Positions 50,032 through 57,781 of a stretch of 64,000 nt of DNA are shown here, piece after piece; position 1 is the stretch's first letter, and every line of letters starts with the position of its first letter. A model generated the notes under the pieces. The model saw nothing but the letters and a program-made list of their open reading frames with translations. It searched no databases and was not told the DNA's origin. Source of the DNA: JBBSDP01 sp038240605 (GTDB lineage: Bacteria; Planctomycetota; Phycisphaerae; Tepidisphaerales; Tepidisphaeraceae); assembly GCA_038240605.1 (NCBI GenBank), contig JBBSDP010000018.1, positions 20,624 through 84,623 of the forward strand, written 5' to 3'. The translations under genes and the position numbers were made by a program.

Positions 50032-51249
50032 TCATTGTCCGGTGGCCAACGCTATGTGCTCGGCCTCAGCCGCTGGCGGCTCATTCAGCACCACTTCACC
50101 GACCCTGCCCGGCTGGGTCACCGACGCGATCGCCATGAGCCTCCCGTCCTTCGTTCCCGCGAAGACAGTACCATCCTTGGTGTTGATTCCGAACGCCCGG
50201 AAATCCTTTCGCTTCGAGGTGAAGGCGATCGTCCCATCGATCTTGTTGGCCGCGAGAATCGCATCGTCGGCGCGGCGCAGATAGACGAACTTATCATCCT
50301 CCGCCAAGAATTGCGTCGCATTTTCGACGACCCAGCGGTGCTTGCGGAAATAGGCGGGGGGATGGGTCTTGCTGACGCCTTCGAGTTTGTCGATCGCCAC
50401 CAGGCCGGTGCCGGGCACAATCTGGAACACGAGATCCTTTGATACGATAGGACCTTTCCTCAACTCACTGCCAGCAATATATTGCCATTTGATTTTCCCG
50501 CTCGTCCGGTTGAGGCAATAGAGCTTGCTGTCGACCGATGAGACGTAAACGCCGCTCTCCTCGGCGACTAGCGCACCTTGGACCGGTCCGCCTGTCTGAA
50601 AGACCCCATTGGGCAGCGGCCAGAGCGGCTCACGGGTATCGGCGGCAATGGCCGTCACCGTGCCGTCGCCAGCGGCGGTGTAAACCGAGTCGTTGAAGTA
50701 GGCGGGTGCCGCCGAGACGTTGGACCCGGGAAACATCAATTCCCAGCGCACCGGCACATATTCGCGCGTCAGGTCCAGCGCGACCACGCGGCCGCCACCC
50801 GGATAGTCCGCGCCGAGGAACAGCATGTTCTTGGCGCCGACGGCATTGGTGCGGACGGCAAAGGGGAGTTTGGCCGTCCGGTTGAATTGTCCGCTCTTGC
50901 GGTCGTAAATCTGGAGCGCGGTGAGCGTGGGATAGACGATCGTCTCTTTCAGGAGGACCGGCTCGTGGAGCACGTCGGTCCCGCCAGCAATCGTTTCCGT
51001 ATGCAGCATCCGCCCGCTATTGCGATCAAAGACCGAAGAGGTCCCATCACGGCTATAGGCGAAGACCATATCTTCGCGCACATGTACCGCGATGATCGCG
51101 CCATGGCCCATCGGAACTTCCGTCGACCACTTGCGGGCAAAGGTATTCAGTTCCAGCGGCTGCGGCGCCGTCACCTTTTGCGGCTGCGCGGCGCAGCCCG
51201 ACAGGAGGGCGGTGGCTAGCACCGCAAACGTCCAAGGATACTTTCTCAC
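50032..51249 (-). CDS. PQQ-like beta-propeller lipoprotein
   Basis: 405 residues. Lipobox LLSGC with the Cys as the acylation site (signal MRKYPWTFAVLATALLSGC), so membrane-anchored. The rest is a set of PQQ/BamB-like propeller blades: AVHVREDMVFAYSRDGTSSV, ALQIYDRKSG, YTAAGDGTVTAIAADTRE, VSSVDSKLYCLNRTSGKIKW, FAGTKDGRLMAIASV. BamB scaffolds outer-membrane protein assembly; this homologue could have that or another binding role. It is convergent with parB and divergent from plsC. Confidence 0.82.
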   Translation of the reverse strand: MRKYPWTFAVLATALLSGCAAQPQKVTAPQPLELNTFARKWSTEVPMGHGAIIAVHVREDMVFAYSRDGTSSVFDRNSGRMLHTETIAGGTDVLHEPVLLKETIVYPTLTALQIYDRKSGQFNRTAKLPFAVRTNAVGAKNMLFLGADYPGGGRVVALDLTREYVPVRWELMFPGSNVSAAPAYFNDSVYTAAGDGTVTAIAADTREPLWPLPNGVFQTGGPVQGALVAEESGVYVSSVDSKLYCLNRTSGKIKWQYIAGSELRKGPIVSKDLVFQIVPGTGLVAIDKLEGVSKTHPPAYFRKHRWVVENATQFLAEDDKFVYLRRADDAILAANKIDGTIAFTSKRKDFRAFGINTKDGTVFAGTKDGRLMAIASVTQPGRVGEVVLNEPPAAEAEHIALATGQ

Positions 51250-51411
51250 AGGTGCTCCAGAATTTAGATCCGCCGGGAGGTATGCAACACGCGCGTCAAG
51301 GATATCCGGCCCGCAACAACAGCGTCAAACCTGCCTTCGGCTGGTCACACCTCCGCGATCCGCATGCGGTCCTGTTTGCCTTTGTGCTGTCGGATTGGTA
51401 TGTCCTGACCC

Positions 51412-52053
51412 GTGTCCGCACCCCCGTCTGCGCTTCGGCCGGAGCACCGGCTCACGACCCGCCTGCTGAGGGCGGCCAACGTCCTGTTTTCCCGGATCTA
51501 CCACCAGGTTGACGTGCTCACCCCGCAGCGCCTCCCGCGCACGGGGGCAGGCATCCTCGTCTGCAATCACATCAGCGGACTCGACCCGCTGCTGATCCAG
51601 TCCGTGTGCTCCCGCATGGTCATCTGGATGATGGCCAAAGAGTATTACGAGCTCCGTCCAATGAATTCGGTCTTTCGTGCGATCGACGTCATCCCCGTCG
51701 ATCGTAACGGACGCGACACGACCGCCACGCGTGCAGCGCTCCGCGCCCTGCACGGCGGCCGAATCCTGGGGATCTTCCCGGAAGGCCAGATCGCAACGAC
51801 GCGAGAGTTGTTGCCGTTTCAGACCGGTGCGGCCCTGATGGCGGCCCGGGCCGGGGTGCCCGTCTACCCGGCCTACCTCGACGGCACGCAACGAGGTCAG
51901 GAGATTCTTCTCGCAGTCGCTCGACCCAACCACGCCACCCTGAGCTTCGGCCCGCCGTTGCATTTCAGCCGCGAGGAGGGGGAACGGGACGCACTCAATG
52001 CTTCCGCAGAAAAAATTAGAAGGGCAGTTTACGCGCTCTCGCGGAATGCCTAG
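51412..52053 (+). CDS. plsC: 1-acylglycerol-3-phosphate O-acyltransferase (PlsC family)
   Basis: 213 residues. The HxxxxD catalytic motif is in ILVCNHISGLDPLLI, the phosphate-binding motif in GIFPEGQIATT, with the intermediate MNSVFRAIDVIPVDRNGRD (IPVDR) block, and GVPVYPAYLDGTQ as the fourth block. A membrane-bound enzyme making phosphatidic acid. The start is GTG at 51412; no good upstream ATG is in frame. The specific acyl donor and acceptor are inferred from family. Confidence 0.88.
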   Translation: MSAPPSALRPEHRLTTRLLRAANVLFSRIYHQVDVLTPQRLPRTGAGILVCNHISGLDPLLIQSVCSRMVIWMMAKEYYELRPMNSVFRAIDVIPVDRNGRDTTATRAALRALHGGRILGIFPEGQIATTRELLPFQTGAALMAARAGVPVYPAYLDGTQRGQEILLAVARPNHATLSFGPPLHFSREEGERDALNASAEKIRRAVYALSRNA

Positions 52054-52180
52054 AGTTCTCACGGCAACCGACGAATTATTGGACCTTGCTCCGTTGGGTC
52101 AGAAGCTTTTATTTTTCGTCAAGCCGTCAAGCGACCTTGTCCGATCAATGCAGCGTAAGGCAGGTAGCAACGGAATGAGC

Positions 52181-52209
52181 TTGACCCAGAAGCGAAGCCT
52201 AAGTATGAT
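52181..52209 (+). promoter_or_regulatory. sigma-70-type promoter of an orphan transcript
   Basis: TTGACC at 52181-52186, exactly 17 bases, then TATGAT at 52204-52209. Both hexamers match 5 of 6 consensus positions. No protein gene begins downstream before a strong terminator at 52261-52299, so the promoter drives a short RNA. Confidence 0.7.
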
Positions 52210-52215
52210 AAGATA

Positions 52216-52299
52216 GCTAACTTGGAACACTTGCGCGGACGGCGCATTTTCTCCCCTCCGGAAGACACCGACCCCTGAAAGGCGGTGTCTTCTTTTTTT
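52216..52299 (+). ncRNA. candidate small RNA with anti-Shine-Dalgarno linker
   Basis: About 84 bases from a likely start 7 bases after the -10 box to the end of the U tract. Structure: a short stem-loop (TGCGC-GGACG-GCGCA, 52232-52246), a single-stranded CU-rich linker TTTTCTCCCCTCC (52247-52259) complementary to ribosome-binding sites, and a terminator hairpin. No start codon with a sensible frame fits inside. This is the plan of trans-acting sRNAs that pair with mRNA leaders through a C-rich tract. No known RNA family was recognised. Confidence 0.55.
52261..52299 (+). terminator. Rho-independent terminator
   Basis: GAAGACACCG at 52261-52270 and its perfect complement at 52283-52292 (10-bp stem, 12-base loop), followed by seven T at 52293-52299. 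Oriented to end the plus-strand small transcript. Confidence 0.88.
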
Positions 52300-52345
52300 A
52301 CATTCAGTGTTTACATTCAACGTTGCCGCTGGGATCAGTCGCCCG

Positions 52346-52684
52346 TTAGCCCGGCGGCCAGGTAAAGCGCCGACCCGCCATCACGTGAAGGTGCAGGTGA
52401 AACACGGATTGCTGAGCACCCGGCCCACAGTTGAAGACCGTGCGGTAGTCGGTGTGTCCCAGCTCGCCCATCAGCGTCGCGGCCAGGCGAAACATCCCGC
52501 CGACCAGCAGCTCGTCCTCCACTTTCAGATCGTTCAGCGTGGGTATTGGTTTTTTCGGGATGATCAGCAGATGCACCGGCGCCTGTGGGCTGATGTCGTG
52601 GATGACGATGTAACGCTCGTCTTCGTAGGCGATTTTCGCCGGAATTTTTCGCGCGATGATCTTGGAGAACAACGTCTCTTCCAT
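52346..52684 (-). CDS. HIT family nucleotide hydrolase (HINT-like)
   Basis: 112 residues. LFSKIIARKIPAKIAYEDER, IHDISPQAPVHLLIIPKKPI, FNCGPGAQQSVFHLHLHVMA: the histidine triad HLHLH with the preceding QSV is complete. HINT proteins hydrolyse adenosine phosphoramidates and aminoacyl-AMP. The ATG at 52684 is the family start. It ends about 50 bases from the sRNA terminator on the other strand. Single-gene unit. Confidence 0.93.
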   Translation of the reverse strand: MEETLFSKIIARKIPAKIAYEDERYIVIHDISPQAPVHLLIIPKKPIPTLNDLKVEDELLVGGMFRLAATLMGELGHTDYRTVFNCGPGAQQSVFHLHLHVMAGRRFTWPPG

Positions 52685-52784
52685 GCCGTGAGTTGTCCGG
52701 CGGCCACATAAGGTTGTCAAGCGCGCCGCGGACGTACGCCCGACGCACTGGACACCGCTACGGTGAGACCTAAACTCCGCCGCC

Positions 52785-53576
52785 GTGACGATCGATCTCG
52801 ACCGTTTTGACGCCGTGCTTCTGGACCTCGATGGCACGGTCTATCACGAAGAGCATCCGCTTCCCGGCGCGGTGGAGTTGATCCACCGCCTCCAGGGCGC
52901 CAAGCGAACCTACGCCTGCCTGACCAACAGCACCAGCAGTCCCGAGCGCGTCGTCGCGCGCCTGGCGCGCATGCGCGTGGACGTCACCCCCGCGCACGTC
53001 TACACCGCGGCGGCCGCCGCCGTCGATTTTCTCCTCGATCGCTTCGCCGCGGCGCCGCCCAACGTGTTCAATCTGGCAACCGAGGGCGTGCACGACCTGC
53101 TCGACGGGAAGGTGCGCTGGGTGGAAGGGGAGCAGGGGCCTTGCGACGCGGTTGTCGTCGGCGTGCCGCTCAGCGTCTTCGCGACGCCGGAGCGGCAGAG
53201 AACGGCGATGATCCGCCTGCGCGGCGGCGCCTTGCACGTTGCGATCTGCGCCGACCGCGTCTACCCGAGCCCGCGCGGCCTGGAGTTTGGCGTGGGGGCG
53301 CTGGCGGCCATGCTCTCCTACGCATCGGGCGCGTCGCCCGTGTATTGCGGGAAGCCGGAGCGGCTCTTCTTTGCGGAACTCTGTCACCGTCTCGCGGCGG
53401 ATCCCGCGCGCTGCGTCCTGATCGGCGACAATCTCGAAAGCGATATCGCCGGCGGAAAATCAGTCGGCATGACCACGGTATTAACGCTCGGCGGCGTCAG
53501 CAGCCGCGACGACGCCGAGCGACTCCCACCGGCGTTGCGCCCAGATCACATCATCAACGACTTGCGGGAACTGTGA
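52785..53576 (+). CDS. HAD-superfamily IIA phosphatase (NagD-like)
   Basis: 263 residues. Motif I AVLLDLDGTVYHEEHPLPGA (nucleophile Asp), motif II TYACLTNSTSS, cap IIA insertion about residues 80-180, motif III Lys in VYCGKPERLFFAEL, motif IV VLIGDNLESDIAGGKSVGM. Matches NagD/4-nitrophenylphosphatase-type cytoplasmic sugar or nucleotide phosphatases; substrate not readable. Start is GTG at 52785, with no good ATG nearby. Convergent with the DUF4159 gene. Confidence 0.9.
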   Translation: MTIDLDRFDAVLLDLDGTVYHEEHPLPGAVELIHRLQGAKRTYACLTNSTSSPERVVARLARMRVDVTPAHVYTAAAAAVDFLLDRFAAAPPNVFNLATEGVHDLLDGKVRWVEGEQGPCDAVVVGVPLSVFATPERQRTAMIRLRGGALHVAICADRVYPSPRGLEFGVGALAAMLSYASGASPVYCGKPERLFFAELCHRLAADPARCVLIGDNLESDIAGGKSVGMTTVLTLGGVSSRDDAERLPPALRPDHIINDLREL

Positions 53577-53592
53577 ATCATAACTTGGGTGA

Positions 53593-56433
53593 CTACTCGT
53601 CCTTCTGTCCGTCGATCGTCCAGAAGATGAGGTTGCGCATCAGCGATTCGGCGTAGGCGGGCTCGTACCCGATGATGCCCCACGTATTGGTGCCAAGCAG
53701 GCCGCAGGTGACGTCGAAGCTGGTGAAAAGCACATGTCCCTTGCCCGCCGCGAACCCGCTGAGGTAACCGCCGCCACTTCCCAGTACTTCCACCGCAAAG
53801 GGGCGCAGGCGCGGGTGGCTGAGGTCCTGCATCCCGGGCTGGCCCGCCGCCAGCAGCAGGGGGTGGGTAAATCCCATGACGCGCGGGCGAGCGTCGGGGA
53901 AGGCCGAGGCGAACAGTTGCGTGCGCACGCTTTCGTCGAACGGTCCCGTGCCGCCGCACAGATCCACGAATAGCACCCCGCCTGATTCGACATAGGCGCG
54001 GATCGCGGTCACTTCCTCGGCCGTCGGGCTGTAGCGCGCGGTGCCGGTGAGATGCGCCAGCGGAGTTTGCGTTGCATCGAGCCGGCTCATGGGAACGGAA
54101 ACCGGTTCCAAGCCGTAGCCAGTCTGACGTCCAAAGCTGCGCGCGAAGCGCGTCCAGGCGTACGGCTCGGGATCCCAGTTTCCGGCGTACTGCACGCGCG
54201 CCACGCGCACACTCTGGAGCGGCGCGGCGGTCGGCGCGTCCAGGTAATTGGATTCCAGACGATTGCGCAAATCGCGCTTTCCCGCGGCGTAGATGAACAG
54301 ATTCACGCCCAGCTCGAACGGCGCCTTGTGCAGCTTCTGTTCGCGCAGTTGCCACACCTTCGAGATGTCGATTGGGGCGTGCAGCATCAGCACGCGGGCG
54401 CCATTGCTGACCATCTTGAGCGGCGGGTGCGGAGACACCTTGTATAGCACGCTGAAAATCGAGTGGTTCGCCGGCAGGTCGGTCATTTCATAGGTTGGGA
54501 AAAGCCGGTGGGCCAGCTCGATCGCGAAGCGATTGAATTCGGGGGAATCTCCATCGGCCTGCGTGAAGAGCATCCCGCCGGCCATCACGAACGCGCGGAG
54601 ATTCTGCACATCCTGCTCGCTGATGTGCGGCGCCTGGTGGCTGGCCAGGTAGACGATGGGCGAATCGGTCCAGTCGGTCCAGGGGCGCGCAAGGGGGACG
54701 ACCTGCCAGTTCACCGCCCGTTCGAGCTGCCGCGAGGTGTAGCGCGCCAGGTTGGCCAGGTCGCGCGGACGGTTGGCCCAGTATCCGTCAAACCGCAGCT
54801 TGTTCATCAGGATCGGATGCCGTCCGCGCGAGAGGAACAGCAGGCAATAGGCCGTCTCCACCGGATTGCCGTTGTCCCATGAACCGTCGGGGCCCTGCGC
54901 CTGAAGGATTTTGGCCGCCAGTTCGCGGTACCAGTCGTGGCTGCCGAAGTATTTGAAGCCCGACGCCAGGCCCACGCGCTCGACGCCGTACAGCGTGTAT
55001 CCCCACCACCCGCCGTTGACGTTGACCGCGTTGTCTCCCTGCTCGAACCAATCCAGTCCGCGCTTGAGCGGCGGCGAGAACGGATCACGGCCAACGTTCG
55101 CGCCAAAGCGCGGCGCGTCCAGCCAGTCGTGCGTCACGAAAAGTGAGGCCACGCCCGCGGCGGTCATCGAGATCGTGCCGGCCTCTGGACGCCCGCCGCC
55201 GTATGCCCACTGTCCGTTCTTCGCCTGGCAGCCCGTCCAGTGCGCTTCGACGGCCTGCCAATAAGCCAGGGGCACCTCGACCTCCGCCTCGGCGCCTGAC
55301 CAGACGCCGAGCAATCCGTACTGCGAATTGGAATTGTCAAAGGGAAAGGGTCCGCCGCGCTGCCCTGGCGGGCCGGGAGCATTCTTCACCTTGGTATAGG
55401 TATACGCCCCATCGTGGGCGGCCTCGAGGAGCCACTTCACATCTGCCCGCAGGGCGTCGTGATCCTCTTTACGATTGTAGAGGGCAAGTGCGGTCGCACG
55501 GATCCCGCGGGCATAAGTGGAATGGTGATCTTCGTTGGGGAACTGCTTCACCAGATCGATGCACCCCTTCATGAAGGGGCCATGGATGCTCAGCCGTGGA
55601 TCGCCAACCGCCTCTCCCGATTGCATGAGCGCATAGACGCACAACGCATCCATCCCGCCGTGGAATGGGCTGCGATCGCCCAGTTGCAGGCGCAGTTCAT
55701 GCCGGTTCGGGTCGAACTGATTGACCATCCAGTTCACGCCCGATGCAATGGCATCACCAATTTGCTTGTCTGTCAGCGCCCCCGAATTGTCGGACGCCGG
55801 GCGCAATGCCGGGCGCTGCCGATCCACGATTGGAAGCTGTGGGACGGGTTGCGGCGTGACAGTTGGAGCGATGTCGGGCGATGCCGCCGCAGTGCCCGAC
55901 GACCCGCCCGACACCGGAATCAGGGCTGGCCGAATAATTGGACGAGTACGAATCGGGCGAATGGGCCGTATGACAACGTCAGACGGGGGCGGCAATTGGG
56001 AGGTCGCTGCGTCGGGCAAAGCTGTTACAACGGTTGGGCTGGCGATCGGTCGTGAAGTGGGCGGGCTGGTCATCGCCGATGCACGAGCGACATTGCCACC
56101 CTCAGAAATCCCGGCGTGGCGCCGCATGTCCGCAATCCAGAGCGCCACCAATAGGATCACGACGGCCAGGATCGCAGCCACCGTCACCGCCCCCGAAGCG
56201 CCCGACACCCATCCATCAACGGCCGACTCGTCCTCGTAAGACTTCACCGATGCCGCTCCGACAGCAGCGTCCGGCCAATCGCCGTCACTCTGCCCGGCAA
56301 AGTCCTTCAAATCATCACGGCCTCTGACATGGAGGCTCGACCCGCACCCCGTGCACATCAACGTCTGCTCGACGACCGGCTCGGCAATTCGCGCCGTCAT
56401 ACCGCAGGCCGGGCATTTCATCTTCAGCGACAT
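53593..56433 (-). CDS. DUF4159 protein with zinc ribbon, membrane span and toroid repeats
   Basis: 946 residues. Order: N-terminal zinc ribbon (MKCPACGMTAR…LMCTGCGSSLH), a short acidic stretch, one membrane span (VTVAAILAVVILLVALWIAD), a Pro-rich linker, an alpha-alpha toroid of prenyltransferase/squalene-cyclase-like repeats (GDRSPFHGGMDALCVYALMQ, WAYGGGRPEAGTISMTAAGV, AAKILQAQGPDGSWDNGNPV), then two successive glutaminase-like domains: DUF4159 (LRAFVMAGGMLFTQADGDSP) and a similar one near the end (IRAYVESGGVLFVDLCGGTG). The toroid probably lies outside the cytoplasm. Planctomycete-type architecture; function unknown, perhaps envelope or extracellular-polymer related. A 14-bp palindrome lies 64 bases upstream. 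Confidence 0.82.
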   Translation of the reverse strand: MSLKMKCPACGMTARIAEPVVEQTLMCTGCGSSLHVRGRDDLKDFAGQSDGDWPDAAVGAASVKSYEDESAVDGWVSGASGAVTVAAILAVVILLVALWIADMRRHAGISEGGNVARASAMTSPPTSRPIASPTVVTALPDAATSQLPPPSDVVIRPIRPIRTRPIIRPALIPVSGGSSGTAAASPDIAPTVTPQPVPQLPIVDRQRPALRPASDNSGALTDKQIGDAIASGVNWMVNQFDPNRHELRLQLGDRSPFHGGMDALCVYALMQSGEAVGDPRLSIHGPFMKGCIDLVKQFPNEDHHSTYARGIRATALALYNRKEDHDALRADVKWLLEAAHDGAYTYTKVKNAPGPPGQRGGPFPFDNSNSQYGLLGVWSGAEAEVEVPLAYWQAVEAHWTGCQAKNGQWAYGGGRPEAGTISMTAAGVASLFVTHDWLDAPRFGANVGRDPFSPPLKRGLDWFEQGDNAVNVNGGWWGYTLYGVERVGLASGFKYFGSHDWYRELAAKILQAQGPDGSWDNGNPVETAYCLLFLSRGRHPILMNKLRFDGYWANRPRDLANLARYTSRQLERAVNWQVVPLARPWTDWTDSPIVYLASHQAPHISEQDVQNLRAFVMAGGMLFTQADGDSPEFNRFAIELAHRLFPTYEMTDLPANHSIFSVLYKVSPHPPLKMVSNGARVLMLHAPIDISKVWQLREQKLHKAPFELGVNLFIYAAGKRDLRNRLESNYLDAPTAAPLQSVRVARVQYAGNWDPEPYAWTRFARSFGRQTGYGLEPVSVPMSRLDATQTPLAHLTGTARYSPTAEEVTAIRAYVESGGVLFVDLCGGTGPFDESVRTQLFASAFPDARPRVMGFTHPLLLAAGQPGMQDLSHPRLRPFAVEVLGSGGGYLSGFAAGKGHVLFTSFDVTCGLLGTNTWGIIGYEPAYAESLMRNLIFWTIDGQKDE

Positions 56434-56496
56434 GGGTGTGTGGACGCCAGGTACGCGCGCGCCGCACCCATCTTAGCAACTCGATCGGAAAAGGTA

Positions 56497-56510
56497 TTGC
56501 GATATCGCAA
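56497..56510. promoter_or_regulatory. perfect palindrome upstream of the DUF4159 gene
   Basis: TTGCGATATCGCAA, fully symmetric 14 bases, 64 bases upstream of the DUF4159 start codon in the 106-base gap after the hydrolase gene. Likely dimeric operator; regulator unknown. Confidence 0.45.
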
Positions 56511-56539
56511 CGCCATTGATGCGGCCGAATCGTCGATTG

Positions 56540-57403
56540 TCAATTGGAGACGGGTGCGGCAAGTCCGGCGTCCTTCCAAAGCCAATCCAGCCCGGACTGC
56601 ACGTCCTTCGCGGCAATGCCGGTGATTGGCGAATCATGCCCGGCACCGTCCTGCCACACCATCCGCTTAGGCCCTTCGAACGATTCGAAGACCTTCAACT
56701 GATAGTCGGGCGGGACGAGTTCGTCCTGGCCGGCAACGACGAACAACGCCGGAGCATGGACGGCTGGCGCGGACTTCATCGCGCTCAGTTCGGGCGGCAC
56801 CTGCATCGCGATGTAGGTCGCGCCGACCCACAGGTTCCACCAGCCATATCGGACGATGATCAGTCGTCGCAACGGGGGCGCATTGTGCAACATGAGGCCG
56901 GCGACCGGTCGGTGGGCGGCGAGGTACAGCGCCGCCGACGTCCCCAGGCTTTCCCCGCCAACGAAGATCGGACGCCCGCCCGCGCGCTGCGCCATCGCGT
57001 CGAATACCGTCAGGACCGCGGGCGCAATCGCATCGAGCGATGCGGCGCCGTCGCTCCTGCCATACCCCGGATAGTTCAGGCTCCACACCTCAACGGGCCT
57101 GCGCCCCCATCGACTTGCGGCCACATCCACCATGCGCTCCGCGCGGCCCGCGACGCCGTACAACTCCAGCGAGAATGCGTCTGGGGGCTGTCCGGTCGCG
57201 CCCGGGGAGCGCTGCACCCACACGTCGATCGCCTTTCCCGCCCGGCGCAACGTCACCTGCCGCGCGCGAGGCGCCGAGATCGGATTTCGCGAGGGAAAGA
57301 GGATCAGCCGGTCGGCCGACAGCCTGCTGACCGACCCGATGCACAGGACGATGAGGACCGCAATCACCCGACGGCGGGAAAAACAGTTGCGTAACCTGAT
57401 CAT
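56540..57403 (-). CDS. membrane-anchored alpha/beta hydrolase
   Basis: 287 residues. Signal or anchor at the start (RRRVIAVLIVLCIGSVSRLS), then an alpha/beta hydrolase: WSLNYPGYGRSDGAASLDAI (oxyanion/lid-side GYGRSDG), nucleophile elbow FVGGESLGTSAALYLA (GESLG), Asp in VVAGQDELVPP and catalytic His in QDGAGHDSPI. Resembles BEM46/ABHD13-type serine hydrolases. ATG 57403 is chosen because the anchor begins there. Same strand as the DUF4159 gene and upstream of it by 106 bases. Confidence 0.85.
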   Translation of the reverse strand: MIRLRNCFSRRRVIAVLIVLCIGSVSRLSADRLILFPSRNPISAPRARQVTLRRAGKAIDVWVQRSPGATGQPPDAFSLELYGVAGRAERMVDVAASRWGRRPVEVWSLNYPGYGRSDGAASLDAIAPAVLTVFDAMAQRAGGRPIFVGGESLGTSAALYLAAHRPVAGLMLHNAPPLRRLIIVRYGWWNLWVGATYIAMQVPPELSAMKSAPAVHAPALFVVAGQDELVPPDYQLKVFESFEGPKRMVWQDGAGHDSPITGIAAKDVQSGLDWLWKDAGLAAPVSN

Positions 57404-57461
57404 GTGGAATGGCGGGCGAGCATGTTCGACGCCGTAACACCCCCTCCACGTATCGGTTTGA

Positions 57462-57590
57462 AATGCCACCGGCTTCATTGACACGGACGGATCCGACGGG
57501 AGCATCAATTACCAGTTCGGCATCGTCAACGTCCTGCGCGTGATGACCCATGCGGACTATTCCCGAGGAAAGTGGAAAGAAACATTATGA
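57462..57590 (+). pseudogene. HigB-like toxin, 3' remnant
   Basis: In the frame ending at TGA 57588-57590 the last 30 or so codons read INYQFGIVNVLRVMTHADYS then RGKWKETL, matching the C-terminus of HigB/RelE-type toxins (xNYxxxIVxIRxVxTHxEYDxGxWK). An in-frame stop at 57459-57461 and unrelated sequence upstream show the first two thirds of the gene are gone. The stop overlaps the start of the HigA-like frame in ATGA, the standard toxin-then-antitoxin layout of higBA. Confidence 0.55.
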
Positions 57591-57781
57591 GCACCAGTCG
57601 CGCAACCCGGACTCGGCCATCGCGCGTTCTTGATGTTCACGATGATTACCTGGAATGGGTTCGGGAATTCCCCCTTCGACCGATCCGGTCTAAGAGGGAA
57701 TTGAAGTTGGCTGGCGCAATGTTGGACCGTTTGGTGGGGCGCGATGACCTCACCGCCGGGCAACGCGATTACATCACGGCT
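57587..57781 (+). pseudogene. HigA-like antitoxin, 5' remnant
   Basis: From ATG 57587 (GGAAAG a few bases upstream) about 65 codons match the N-terminal part of HigA-type antitoxins: DDYLEWVREFPLRPIRSKRE then LKLAGAMLDRLVGRDDLTAG and QRDYITA, the Y.xLVxxFPLRPIRSExEL…DRLL…LxxxexDYLd pattern. The family resemblance stops exactly where the stop codon of the convergent ABC exporter gene begins (57782). The helix-turn-helix half is missing. It follows the HigB remnant with a 4-base overlap. Confidence 0.65.
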
